Below, piece after piece: positions 9,001 to 15,071 of a stretch of DNA of 64,000 nt. The number at the start of each line of letters is the position of its first letter. The stretch's first letter is position 1. The notes beneath the pieces are model-generated. The model had not been told where the DNA came from. It made no database searches and saw only the letters and a program-made list of their open reading frames with translations. Both the position numbers and the translations under genes were made by a program. This DNA comes from Nocardia suismassiliense (GTDB taxonomy: Bacteria > Actinomycetota > Actinomycetes > Mycobacteriales > Mycobacteriaceae), in assembly GCF_900269665.1 (NCBI RefSeq), contig NZ_LT985362.1, forward strand, positions 1 through 64,000. Direction: 5' to 3'.

Positions 9001-10944
9001 CAGGTCGTCGATCTCGCCTAGCAGTGGACCGCGGCTGGTGCCCGTGGGGGTGAGCAGCCGGGACGCGGTGCGGTTGTAGACGTACTTTCCCGAGTTGGGA
9101 ACGAGATGCCAGCACAGTTCCGCCCGGAACAAGCCTTCGTCGGTGAATGCTTGGATCGTCAGCCGATAGGAGTCGGGCTCACCTGGAAGCCCGGACGTGC
9201 GAGCCAACACCATCCACCGGTTGCGTTCGGCTTTGTCGGCCAACCGCGAACCACTCTGAGGGGGAGACGGAGTCGATGCTGGTGGCACCAGATCTGGGTC
9301 ATCGGGGACCGAGGCAGACGTCGCGGGTGTCGGATCGGAGCTTGACGGCGGCGCTGCACGCTCGTCGACCTTCTTCGCGGGGTCTTCGTCCGTCCGCGTT
9401 CTGGCTTCACCGGCGTGTGGGGTTTCGGTGGTGATGGTGACTCGGGCAGCTGACGGTTCCTCCGCGACCGGCGAGCGTGGCGGCACTTCGGTTCGCGCGT
9501 CGTGATGATGCTCGGGCTCTGTCGCTGCAGGTTCCTGGTACTCGTCGGCTCCGGCGAGCTGTACACCTTCGCTGGCAATCGCGACGTCGCTCGTCGACAG
9601 CGCCTCCGAATCTTCCCGCTGACGGTGGTCCTGCTCGTTCTCGGCCGCTACGGCGTAAGCGGCCTCGGGATCGCCGAGATCTTCCGTGGCACCGACACTC
9701 TGGGTGCGGCCCTCGTTCCATCCCGTGGCGAAGTCCTGCCGGATCACTCCGGCGGCTGCAGTGTCACCGCACAATGCCAGGGCATGTGCGACAACGGGAT
9801 TGGCGTCGGGGTCAGCAGCGACGTCGGCCTGGTCCGATGATGCGGAAGCACCGCGGCCGAGCTCGCGGTAGTCAACGCTGGTCGCCGTGGTGGTGATGTC
9901 CAGTGCGGCTTGGACGACTGTTTGCCGCTCAGGCTCTGGCAGGCCCGTGAGGATGGGGGCGTGGTCGATGACCTCTTGCACCGCAGCGGCCGGGGCAGCC
10001 AAGCCTGCGTCAGCAGCGACCAGGTCAGCGAGCTCGCCGATAAGCCGTCGATGAGGGCCGTGCGTACGCGAACGATGGTGCCACGCCTGTTCAGCGGCTT
10101 CATGCGCTACCCATCGGTATGAGTCGATGCTGGCGAGGATCCCGCCGGCGATGCGATGCGTCTGATCCGCACTGGTCCCGATGCTGCCTTGGTGGATCTG
10201 GCGCAGATGCGCGGCGAACGCAGTTGTTGCGACCTGGTGGGTTCGTGCGAGGAATTGCTCACGGTCAGTGGAGGTTTCGGCGTGGTCGAGGATCTCGGTC
10301 CCGACCTCAGCGACGATGCGTACGAGCATCTGCGTGCGGACCACCTCGTCCGTCGCGAGCGGGTCCTCCGCGGTAGCAGGCGCTGTCTCGAAGGCGCGAT
10401 TGAGCGGCGGCGCTGCCCAACCGCCGCCGGTCAAACGTCGGCGAGGCAGGGGCCCGCTGTCGATATCGCGGTCGACGACCGGTGTCGGACCCGACTCATC
10501 CCGGATATGTTTGCTGATGTCCAGCGCAAGCGCGGCTTGTGCGGTGGCGGGTGCCACTGCTCCCCGGTCGCCTGTCATCGCCCTTGCGGTGCCGCGGCCA
10601 ACCGTGCTGCTACGCAGCCTGCTCGGCTGTGCTCGATGGCCCGCCCCCGCAATGGCGAGAGGGTGCGGGTTCCCCATGTTCAGGACTACGTCGTGGTTGA
10701 TGTGCCCGGGGTCGACCCCGGCCGCGCGCAGTTGGTCCTCGAGGGAGCGAATCTTCGTGTGCAGGCCAGCCCATTGACCGCGTAGTGCATCCAGGTCGGG
10801 GTTTGGTGCCGTGGCAAGGCCGCTCGGTCCGCCGGGCTGACCGAGCGTCGCGACGGTGGTCGCTAGTGCGCCGGCCATCACGGTGTGCCCCTCGGCGCGG
10901 ACCCAATCCATCTCCCGCACGGTCTGTGACCAGCGGTAGATCAA
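1..10944 (-). CDS. Giant repeat-built protein of unknown function, truncated by the left edge
   Basis: One minus-strand frame stays open from 10944 to base 1, about 3,648 codons with no stop, and continues off the window. I translated most of it by hand: it reads as ordinary protein throughout and is mostly GC3-rich. The start is uncertain. TTG 10944 overlaps the stop of the preceding gene (TTGA), which fits translational coupling; GTG 10920 and ATG 10911 are in frame but lack a well-spaced ribosome site, and the frame is open back to GTG 11349. The N-terminal 600 residues are helical and Ala/Thr/Asp-rich with low-complexity linkers. After that come diverged repeats: four copies of a module beginning like LSADQRLLL (near 8343, 7674, 4938 and 1023) and two full copies of a larger block (7674-6200 and 4938-3480). 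I see no signal peptide, membrane segment, P-loop, methylase or helicase motif in the visible part. A C-terminal catalytic domain could lie beyond the edge. Function unknown. Confidence 0.85.
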   Translation of the reverse strand, partial: MIYRWSQTVREMDWVRAEGHTVMAGALATTVATLGQPGGPSGLATAPNPDLDALRGQWAGLHTKIRSLEDQLRAAGVDPGHINHDVVLNMGNPHPLAIAGAGHRAQPSRLRSSTVGRGTARAMTGDRGAVAPATAQAALALDISKHIRDESGPTPVVDRDIDSGPLPRRRLTGGGWAAPPLNRAFETAPATAEDPLATDEVVRTQMLVRIVAEVGTEILDHAETSTDREQFLARTHQVATTAFAAHLRQIHQGSIGTSADQTHRIAGGILASIDSYRWVAHEAAEQAWHHRSRTHGPHRRLIGELADLVAADAGLAAPAAAVQEVIDHAPILTGLPEPERQTVVQAALDITTTATSVDYRELGRGASASSDQADVAADPDANPVVAHALALCGDTAAAGVIRQDFATGWNEGRTQSVGATEDLGDPEAAYAVAAENEQDHRQREDSEALSTSDVAIASEGVQLAGADEYQEPAATEPEHHHDARTEVPPRSPVAEEPSAARVTITTETPHAGEARTRTDEDPAKKVDERAAPPSSSDPTPATSASVPDDPDLVPPASTPSPPQSGSRLADKAERNRWMVLARTSGLPGEPDSYRLTIQAFTDEGLFRAELCWHLVPNSGKYVYNRTASRLLTPTGTSRGPLLGEIDDLLDHLEILDVDPATAPPLHTPFTPTNELSNTAADATPSSQMSLFDPGADEAATAPADQRESRTAAMPGPPEPQPEVTTTEPATDGHPLQPAARRPWPNERGSDGWGTVLPITALEILASAGEAGWISERLDDPAHAEVIVLRHRDPETGTGYDLRLVWDRGEDGSPAYAPQHSRISRLGDDLTRSDRSVPLSLVRRVIAETAGQPLPPLPAGDDTARRTALSPDQRILLWAATLCPGSLALTRAIADPGQWIDHLFKAPSFGPAPKDALAQLRPDLIGQHLNIGITTYPGVVDGDLIELRPAGQFSLEPGDGAEIVLTRTELVTFADSLTDAQRIALESPDSGLARARVMRELLDIDALIPAAGVDSTASSRANFLITDAEPAEQDHASAEGVDPHASDAGAVDSSVLVADDVAAPGDAMPALGLPILDEPASRPRRPPHPVTLSADQRLLLYAHGGLDSALGSDAGLDRMFQYSGDQGSFPPVVRSRRPDWEGWSWHKENSALVARSGDQTQHTKPAVKLTRQQIAAFAQSLDPGLRAQLAESDGLADAEREMLIRFALDIGAIPVAPATDAAGHPRTATEPHPSAAAEKNETPHPATEVNRPVELAAEPTPSNAYRYEHLWRSLLEPAEPVVAPEVSEAEGLSDLLAEAVAAGRLVELICDPDRLRLELRVRGYPRGGRREDLLCWTRGHPADAFEFREDLSRAVFHSAIGLGHVDPSNPELVRRWLEPRPTVAGTATQRRVIDTAVAMAMEDELLGRFLAYPASMFAEIVASRAEFALRLSLYVAVSSDVPDLKEAARAVVDDRLLIAQLARAAAETRWLATHPGADLSVLSSDSTAVKFFGRPSDLDERLGAEIGARRQLVEPEHMYNAMREPLGLRARRYLEVRTERLRTELAQPHPRQHVDPERLRIELADTDALGSQLAAQEPALEVGALPEIGDEAAILYMASHSLIVDSGTTDEPLYLVGPPHETPTARLDPGLVQRLIGYGDLEPAAASPRLRLTSPGRARTSALMRSRRGEPAVGDRVVSLVSGRTGIVGGYEHPPKLWRRALVALDTADRPHWLTDNPLPELLLTVAPAAMTVHDAVQHYRRSSRAENHGDEPDDIAVGHTDLDTLNPGLGEQAAAAQALFEVDPDIARPVAPRWRFEAVWRPVLPGAVPRVPEELAPVRRYVEFVAARGWLIDAGYGPDRNTYRLELAGETQPDPTWLRLQWRNTPHGWVRDRDHTYGTCGGRRFTSFPADIAEALNTPVTPIPAGIEIALDVLVGRALADPTLFGLDATDRLAHRQAATTHIAHRWDTVLNQLQTSTADPELAHAATALAERTLLRQRLAGQVADHAYAILESTRTALAEHMSEDQRLLLSTAGWADMALAGGESGLDTFFNSHRGGSIYSRVTTLRPEWRPLHYLVTRNDIQLSESLGPAPKSEQRVRLPRKTLAAAAAEVDPILRTHLGSRDTPYVVTRNLENLLLGLHLLAETPDPEPEPEPASAEPELTVPHEGDEPAEVPPPQPAPAAASSDATPVLSRFQTLWGPIIAPPAPVLPPQPERFEGLAELVDAAVDAGWDTILADLTGEPQPRWELQLRVQASSGRHYFTLPWNLDTTTGHYRYSPDAATRVWIRGDGGIERTRPSLEMVRRWVEAATVIDRPAGGNDLVEAAVTAAIEDTHLEQFLAYPPTLFADLVTARTHHVITETVAAHLADADPDSDRAHTYRQLAAHHLLHHDLAHAVALSRWRAAHLDPAGPLPQFPTPVTVAPGGAPQPLVDLLADEAAARDQLITSTPQVTEFTSRAQRYLSTRRDRLRAEQALATPLPHRDPAALAHQLTEELADTENLLTPIHPTEPVPADEDRSAPHDADTTAQARDSGDAATPPTRGKLALELPCAMTITRSWTLPTSEGQPTTCSHRAVGDDGQSYAFTTTDVLHEAGARVLLTEGRGAYRTRRLEGGTTLHIEQAAVSAQPDPGTPPVEPTDSTAARQPSPSPTATSGPEHDGAQQLLPSEQADGTTAGPGEDPKTPPHPTSSPPPEAADLERLMSAAGWSLWYSSPSDDGSHSLCMKYVATAGLEPGFTARWTPGADGRVEFNPFQSHWHSFGRDTHVLTDLAQVRAAASQPPAHLDDGTAPELTTFDDDGAPLATDIDADTHLERAVSAAIIDTLAADHPLLQLAELGRLDTYLQFAGPITAHQVIPAVIDHWRRSAADDPQTRQILDTVERAHPEHAERLATRVALQVWARAFQARMLTKPKRQPTPDYPQTLQFWTNPATDRIEICIPARTKTALADIDIDTSAGKSTLTITGSPTTPYHLARRTSGTSGTYSLTKTADLSGLVTAVQTRPVSTKSSLELPCAMTVTRSWTLPTFDGEPLGFPHLAVDGDGQHYAFRIKDTLHPPGTRILMTRGRAASYRTTLDEGGFTIHVERAVVSAQPDPDTSPAVSADATAALDPPAVPAVRSGLEPEHGAAHQVPLPEQADGATVGPGEAGDGFDEIFERAVAEAQRAAEATGGETVSGQWLELATMLQTDPRTGIAYRATQQSEFKRVGQWWVDRATTELGRLGYRVQSRGQGWGRQRRLPQIETDHDNQLILLDARLPEVTTAFNLVHAVAALRPGHNASHEADRAPEAGIESSTAATEPNVSAPSVEVAGERPDRVRAAALSGSGQLDAEEMLLVYAAASVASTRFADALGDPTKVEQLLGAEFSGTVPSHVLAWRPRWEGCSIMATRDAIALTGAGNRLPFGVEPVLVLREELHAILDAARTDILLAADQVADWVRAALAIDAIPAQLSFHGEFAPLYPGVWQSVATELHAHAAIFHQPADAADALERELTYRRAVADRLVSEKLLVVGTPAAAIITRQHRRALEELAIAERAVAIRAALHASLTDAAPQLTGTAAAALDGALNTAATAIARGDTAAAILTESVAALGISAESVDSAISAAAVVEIDAVPAPAVLQRWQLPQPRITALGQSKGALARALGDAAENCTDPAGRWALELARTALGNRS
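1925..1976 (-). repeat. 52-bp direct repeat, copy A, inside the giant gene
   Basis: It matches 3314-3365 at 49 of 52 bases by eye and encodes the segment ELPCAMTVTRSWTLPT. The encoded similarity extends on both sides of the near-identical core, through a segment ending in VSAQPDP, which marks a recent or conversion-maintained duplication of a domain of about 90 residues. Confidence 0.8.
3314..3365 (-). repeat. 52-bp direct repeat, copy B, inside the giant gene
   Basis: Partner of 1925-1976, same orientation, 49 of 52 bases identical. It encodes ELPCAMTITRSWTLPT. The two copies lie 1,389 bp apart, a multiple of three, so recombination between them would delete 463 codons in frame. Confidence 0.8.
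3480..4938 (-). repeat. Protein-level repeat block, copy 2, inside the giant gene
   Basis: This is the second copy of the block at 7674-6200: MSEDQRLLLS module with RPEW downstream, a Glu/Pro-rich linker, WELQLRVQASSG segment, then EMVRRWVEAATVIDRP and LEQFLAYPPTLFADLV. The FLAYP..(M/L)FA core is shared with copy 1. The two blocks start about 2.7 kb (900 codons) apart. Confidence 0.7.
6200..7674 (-). repeat. Protein-level repeat block, copy 1, inside the giant gene
   Basis: The block runs in the order LSADQRLLLY module, a helical segment with LTRQQIAAF, a Pro/Ala linker, a beta-rich segment with LRLELRVRG, then a helical part with ELVRRWLEP and LLGRFLAYPASMFAEIV, and a charged helix. The same order and signatures recur at 4938-3480. 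The copies are diverged at the DNA level, so this is an old duplication kept by selection on the protein. Confidence 0.7.
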
Positions 10945-11240
10945 GTCGTTGAGTTCGCCGCCCGGTTCAGCGTATGGAAGGCCTCGTCGATCAAGGCTTT
11001 CAGTTCTGCTGCCAGTGGATCGGCGGCCGTCGTCGGCGTCGGGGCGTGATCCTCCAGGCGCTGAGCGATCAGCACGATCGCCAGGACCTGCCATTCCAGA
11101 TCCGGTGCCCTCCCCCAGACCCGCGTGACGATCTGCTCGGCCAGCGGACTGGCCGCCACCTGACAGGACTTCCATCGGTCCGGATCCGGCACCGGCGGCC
11201 CGGTCGGGATTGCGTTCGTCGACAAACGCTTGCTGTCCAT
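10941..11240 (-). CDS. 99-aa helical protein, partner of the giant gene
   Basis: Unknown function. The frame from ATG 11240 to TGA 10941 has clearly GC-rich third positions and encodes a mostly helical protein with the core LEWQVLAIVLIAQRLED near residues 50-66 and a C-terminal helix LKALIDEAFHTLNRA. An AGGGAG lies about 12 bases upstream of the ATG. The stop codon overlaps the likely TTG start of the giant gene, so the two are probably translated together and may form a complex. The same strand is also open in the giant gene's frame across this gene, but that frame has about 50% GC3 and simple Gly/Arg/Asp composition, so I take the 99-aa frame as the coding one. A frameshift joining it to an upstream GTG at 11349 is a less likely alternative. 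Confidence 0.7.
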   Translation of the reverse strand: MDSKRLSTNAIPTGPPVPDPDRWKSCQVAASPLAEQIVTRVWGRAPDLEWQVLAIVLIAQRLEDHAPTPTTAADPLAAELKALIDEAFHTLNRAANSTT

Positions 11241-11514
11241 GCCGTGCTGTGCTCCCTGCCTCGGCGTCACGCCGGTCACCGGTGAGGTTGACCCTCCGCG
11301 ACCCCGGCCCCTCGTCGACGATCCGCGGGCGTGGTTCCACCTCGGCCACGGATCACTCCCTTCGAACACCCTTGGCCGACGACATCGGAACGATGTCTCG
11401 GCACATCAGTGCCCGAACGATAAGGAGCTCAGCGCGCCCGATTCAGTGCTCAACCCACAGCAGGTGTGCCACCAGGACCGGCAGGACGCTGCCGGCCCCA
11501 GCCTCCGGCACTGA
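11241..11514 (-). other. Leader between the 59-aa and 99-aa genes
   Basis: There is no convincing gene. A GTG at 11349 preceded by AAGGGAG opens a GC3-rich frame for about 36 codons (beginning VAEVEPRPRIVDEG) that continues without a stop into the giant gene's frame. A 7-bp inverted repeat (GACATCG, three bases, CGATGTC) lies at 11381-11397. Confidence 0.4.
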
Positions 11515-11694
11515 TCAGGATGATCCGATACCCACCGCGATCGCGCCCAGGAACGCCAGCGCGATCACGCAGAGGAATTTTGCGAGCCACAGCAGTACTA
11601 GCCAATAGCTCTTCAGGCCGCTTTTCACACTTCGTGTGCGAATTCCCTCGAACAGCCCAATTAGAGCCGCGAGCAGCAAGAACGCCGACAGCAT
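11515..11694 (-). CDS. 59-aa small membrane protein at the head of the giant-gene operon
   Basis: A short frame with an excellent ribosome site (AGGAGGTGA just upstream of ATG 11694). It encodes two hydrophobic segments, LSAFLLLAALIGLF near residues 2-15 and a long C-terminal one around residues 34-58 (WLVLLWLAKFLCVIALAFL and onward), separated by a basic stretch (RTRSVKSGLK). This predicts a small hairpin-type inner-membrane protein. It is the first gene of the minus-strand set ending in the giant protein, so it may anchor that system at the membrane. No family recognised. Confidence 0.7.
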   Translation of the reverse strand: MLSAFLLLAALIGLFEGIRTRSVKSGLKSYWLVLLWLAKFLCVIALAFLGAIAVGIGSS

Positions 11695-11712
11695 CGCTCA
11701 CCTCCTAATCCC

Positions 11713-11721
11713 TTTCGTTAT
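11713..11721 (+). promoter_or_regulatory. Half site TTTCGTTAT of the shared element
   Basis: Nine bases matching one arm of the element found in full at 11850-11869 and 37916-37935. It lies 19 bp upstream of the ATG of the 59-aa gene, in the 186-bp divergent region shared with the 252-aa gene. Confidence 0.35.
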
Positions 11722-11849
11722 CCAGATCCGTTGCGTTGCAGACGATCTGGCACAGGCTACAGCACCTGATCTGCTGCATGCCACTTCATTGAATTGCCCA
11801 CGAGGATTAGCACATGGTGTGTGAGCAGAGTTATCTCGTAGATTAATGC

Positions 11850-11869
11850 CATAACGAAAGGATGTGCAT
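11850..11869 (-). promoter_or_regulatory. 20-bp element shared with 37916-37935, copy 1
   Basis: Read on the minus strand it is ATGCACAT, two bases, TTTCGTTATG. The copy at 37916 is identical except for the two spacer bases. It ends at the -10 box of the 252-aa gene, a typical repressor position. An operator for a plasmid regulator is the simplest reading; the regulator is not identified. Confidence 0.55.
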
Positions 11870-11874
11870 ATAAT
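11869..11874 (+). promoter_or_regulatory. -10 box TATAAT of a leaderless promoter
   Basis: A perfect TATAAT ends six bases before the GTG start at 11881, so transcription should begin at the start codon. No ribosome site is suitably spaced. No clear -35 hexamer is visible. Confidence 0.6.
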
Positions 11875-11880
11875 GCGCGG

Positions 11881-12639
11881 GTGACCTACACCGAGCAGGA
11901 AACTCTGCTGTCAGCCGGGGAAGCCGCCGCGCTAGCCTCCGAGATCGCTGGTGTGCATATCGGCGTGGTCACATTTCGCTCAGCGATGAACCGAGCAAAG
12001 GATCAACGGTTCAAGGGCGTCAGCGGCCCCGACAAGCTGTTGAAATGGCCCAGCGCCGTGGCCCGCGCGTTCGGTATGTCCAAGTGGCCCGCCGCACTAC
12101 TGGAACCCGATGCCGCTCGGTGGGGTCAGCGACACGGATTGATGACCGAACAGCAGTGCGTCGCGGCGGCCCGCCACCGCGACGACCAAGCTCGAGCCGC
12201 CCGCAACGAACCGGAACTGCCGGAATCGGAGAAGTACTCGGTCAACGCGTTCCGGATCGCGGTCTCCCGCAAGACCCGTGCGAATCCCGCACCCGACCCA
12301 CTATCCCCCGCCGAAATGACCGCAGCCGACGTGCCGCTGCAATTCGTGCACCTGCGGTGGTTCCGAGCCCACGAGTACCAGCAGTGGCTGACGAACAAGC
12401 CAGGCAGCGGTAATCGGGCACTGGTGCGCAACGCACAGCTCGGACCTGACGACTGGACCGCGCGACGCTGCGCCAAGGAGGCCGGGATGCGCGACGCTGC
12501 CGAATGGCACCGTCATTGCCGCACCCATCCACGAGCTCGATCACTGGCAGTAACTCAACTCGGCGACACCTTCATTTGGCACGGGCCGACAGTCCAAACC
12601 TATTTGACATCAACAGGTCTCACTGGCGGATCCGTATGA
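11881..12639 (+). CDS. 252-aa protein of unknown function, leaderless
   Basis: The start is GTG 11881, chosen because TATAAT lies six bases upstream and the frame has no better start. The protein is basic and mostly helical, begins with an LSAGEAAALASEIAG segment that resembles a DNA-binding N-terminal helix pair, and has a middle with many Arg/Trp residues (VPLQFVHLRWFRAHEYQQWL near 155-174). The C-terminal part (DDWTARRCAKEAGM) could be a second HTH-like unit. No family is recognised. It sits in front of the primase-polymerase gene and opposite the giant-gene operon, with a shared operator-like site in between, so a role in replication control is possible but only inferred. Confidence 0.7.
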   Translation: MTYTEQETLLSAGEAAALASEIAGVHIGVVTFRSAMNRAKDQRFKGVSGPDKLLKWPSAVARAFGMSKWPAALLEPDAARWGQRHGLMTEQQCVAAARHRDDQARAARNEPELPESEKYSVNAFRIAVSRKTRANPAPDPLSPAEMTAADVPLQFVHLRWFRAHEYQQWLTNKPGSGNRALVRNAQLGPDDWTARRCAKEAGMRDAAEWHRHCRTHPRARSLAVTQLGDTFIWHGPTVQTYLTSTGLTGGSV

Positions 12640-12821
12640 CTGTCACCCGGCGGATCAACCGCAAGCACGGGCCTAGGACTTTGCCGCAGTGCGCCCTGCA
12701 CGTCCCGACGCGCCGCGCTAGTCCAATCACCCGCCGATGGCCAACCATCTTCCGTACTCCGATTCCAAGGTCGGTAGACAACTGCCGGTACGACCGAAAG
12801 GAGAAGGTGCCGACGACTTAG
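12636..12821 (+). CDS. Possible 61-aa basic peptide overlapping the 252-aa gene
   Basis: ATG 12636 overlaps the preceding stop (ATGA), as real coupled genes do in this window, and the frame has about 70% GC3. The product is Arg/Pro/Thr-rich with no recognisable fold. It may be coding or chance. Confidence 0.3.
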   Translation: MTVTRRINRKHGPRTLPQCALHVPTRRASPITRRWPTIFRTPIPRSVDNCRYDRKEKVPTT

Positions 12822-12868
12822 GCCAAAGGGCGGAAATCAAGGCTCCGCACACGACAACCGAATAAAGA

Positions 12869-12905
12869 GGGAAACCCCCGGAGGTGGTGGTCCGAGGGCT
12901 TTCCC
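12869..12905 (+). promoter_or_regulatory. Leader stem-loop before primase-polymerase gene A
   Basis: Arms 12869-12878 and 12896-12905 pair at 9 of 10 positions around a loop of 17 bases; the gene starts 27 bases later. Comparable long-loop hairpins precede the genes at 21072 and 38097. It could be a terminator for upstream transcription or an attenuator. Confidence 0.5.
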
Positions 12906-12932
12906 AAAACCCCAGAAGAGGGATCACAGTCC

Positions 12933-15071
12933 TTGACAGACAGATCTCAGGGTAGCGCACGGCCTGCATCAGACGCATCCTCGTGCGCATCTTCCCCTGC
13001 GCGCATCAGCCTCCACGCCAATGGCGGGAGACCCACCACCCCAACCGAACCCGAGCCCAGTAACGATCGCACCGCGGTCTGGCGATTGGCGTCACTGATC
13101 GCTGGACGTCGATCTATGCGGATCTTCGACGCCGTGAGCAGCAAATACACTCGCGCCCGGCGACTGACGAAGGCACCACCGGTACAGCCGGCCGCCGTGA
13201 CCCTCTACGACCGCTTCGGCCGCACCAGGGTCATATCGCTCGATTTCGATGCCAAATCCCATGGCGCCGCAGCAGTGACCGCTGATGTCGAACGGGTTCG
13301 GCAGTGGTTTAGTGGGTGCGGCGGCCGCATCATCGCTGACGCCAGCACCAGCGGAGGTGCACACCTCTATGTTCCACTCGCCCACGGCGAATCAGCGACA
13401 CCGCGGTTGCTGGAGCCATTGCTGCGGCTGCTGGCCTCACGTTGCCCCACACTCGACATCACCCCCGCTCTCAACCCCTCTACAGGCTGCCTCACCGTCC
13501 CCGGATCGGCCTGCCGCGAGGGCGGGTACCGAATCCTGCGGGGGAGCCTCGCCGACGCCGAGCGGGCCTTTCAGGACCGCAGTCACCCCCGGCTGATATC
13601 CCGGCTGATCGCCCACCTCGGTGGCCTCGACGATCCGGCCAGCTCGAACCATCCAATGGATCGTCGGGGAACCCCAGCGACCAGCGAAGGACGCCAACTC
13701 TGGCAGGGCCAGGGAGACACCGCACGCTTGCGTCCCCAGTGGCAGCTGCGCTCCCCGATCCCCAAGGACCAGCAGTTGTTCGCAACCACTGGCGCACTTC
13801 CGTCAGAAGGGCGCTGGCCATCACGAAGCGAGGCTCGCCAAAGCCTCCTGACCGCCGCCGCCCTGCGCGGGTTCTCTCTAGCCGACATCCGCACCCAGTT
13901 CACGCTCGCCGGTGGTAGCTGGCACGGTCTCACCGACTCCTACTCCAAGTACGGCACCAGCGACCACAGCCAACTACAGCGCGACTGGAACACCGCCTGC
14001 CGCTGGGTATCACGAAACGCACACAAATTCCGAGTTACCGGACACAAGATCAAGCACACAGGGGGGACACCCGTCGGATCCGAACCCACTGAACGACCAT
14101 CCCTCTACGGTCGCTGGCTTGCCCAGGCGACCGCCTGGGCAGACACCCATCCGTTCAAACCCGCGCACCGCTCCACCGTGCTCGCAGTACTGCAAGCACT
14201 CGCATACACCGCGTCGCTGACTGGCCGCCCCTCCTCCAACGGGACACCCACAGTCGAATTCGGCGTCAGATCCCTGGCACTAGCCGCCGGACTCATGCCC
14301 CGCACGACCGTCGCGCAAACCCTCGCCGAACTACGCGATCTTCCAGGCTCACCTCTACTACGTATCCGCCGCGCGAATGGCACCCTCGCCGACCGATATG
14401 CACTGGTCAAACCCTATCTCGACGGGCGCAGCTACTCCCCCGACCCGGTTTCGCGAGTGCAGGTCGCACCGATTCATGACGCCTGGCAGGTCGTGGGCCT
14501 TCGCTGCCGACGGATATACGACCTCGCCACAAACGCTGGACTCACCAGGCCCGCAGATCTCTTCGCCGCAGCGCGCATCAACCTCAGCACCGGCTATGAA
14601 ATCCTCGACACACTCGCCAACGCGGGATTGATAACCCGAGCTCACGGCGACGTCCAGCCTGGCCCAATCAGCCTCGATGACATCGCCTCAGCACACAGCC
14701 TCGACGAAGAGCGCGCCGAACGAGTCCTCCGCTATCGCCGCGATCGCATTAACTGGGGGAACTGGCTGCAGGCTAGGGCTGCGATCCCGCCTGACTACTC
14801 CTCGGGAATCACCCTACAGTCTGAGATGGGCGCCCCGCCGTGGCACGAATGGCCAGGCGAATACGACGCAATGTGGCGATCGATCCTAATCACCGGCCCG
14901 CCAGCGCGGCAGGCCCTTGATGACCGACGCCGACAGCAGTCCACTTCTACACCGTCACCGAGCTCTTCTCCTGGCGGATGCACGGACTGCGCCTTCGCGG
15001 AACTGCCCGATGCCAGTCACATGCCTCCTTTGGCCACAGATCCGCCTCTAAGAGATGCACTAACGGGTTAG
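12933..15071 (+). CDS. Primase-polymerase-like (AEP) replication protein A
   Basis: 712 aa, starting at TTG 12933 with AGAGGGA about nine bases upstream. The N-terminal third carries the archaeo-eukaryotic primase signature: the metal-binding pair in ISLDFDAK (near residue 102) and the SGGAHLYVPL motif about 40 residues later, as in plasmid PrimPols and LigD-type polymerases. The middle has LWQGQGDTARLRPQW and a charged region. A winged-helix-like segment follows (FGVRSLALAAGLMPRTTVAQTLAELRDLPGSPLL), repeated more weakly near the C-terminus. The gene at 21072 encodes a clear paralogue with the same domain order. In plasmids such proteins prime or initiate replication; whether this one is the initiator, a primase, or a relic beside RepA is unknown. 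The 1.4-kb non-coding region directly downstream could be its origin. Confidence 0.7.
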   Translation: MTDRSQGSARPASDASSCASSPARISLHANGGRPTTPTEPEPSNDRTAVWRLASLIAGRRSMRIFDAVSSKYTRARRLTKAPPVQPAAVTLYDRFGRTRVISLDFDAKSHGAAAVTADVERVRQWFSGCGGRIIADASTSGGAHLYVPLAHGESATPRLLEPLLRLLASRCPTLDITPALNPSTGCLTVPGSACREGGYRILRGSLADAERAFQDRSHPRLISRLIAHLGGLDDPASSNHPMDRRGTPATSEGRQLWQGQGDTARLRPQWQLRSPIPKDQQLFATTGALPSEGRWPSRSEARQSLLTAAALRGFSLADIRTQFTLAGGSWHGLTDSYSKYGTSDHSQLQRDWNTACRWVSRNAHKFRVTGHKIKHTGGTPVGSEPTERPSLYGRWLAQATAWADTHPFKPAHRSTVLAVLQALAYTASLTGRPSSNGTPTVEFGVRSLALAAGLMPRTTVAQTLAELRDLPGSPLLRIRRANGTLADRYALVKPYLDGRSYSPDPVSRVQVAPIHDAWQVVGLRCRRIYDLATNAGLTRPADLFAAARINLSTGYEILDTLANAGLITRAHGDVQPGPISLDDIASAHSLDEERAERVLRYRRDRINWGNWLQARAAIPPDYSSGITLQSEMGAPPWHEWPGEYDAMWRSILITGPPARQALDDRRRQQSTSTPSPSSSPGGCTDCAFAELPDASHMPPLATDPPLRDALTG

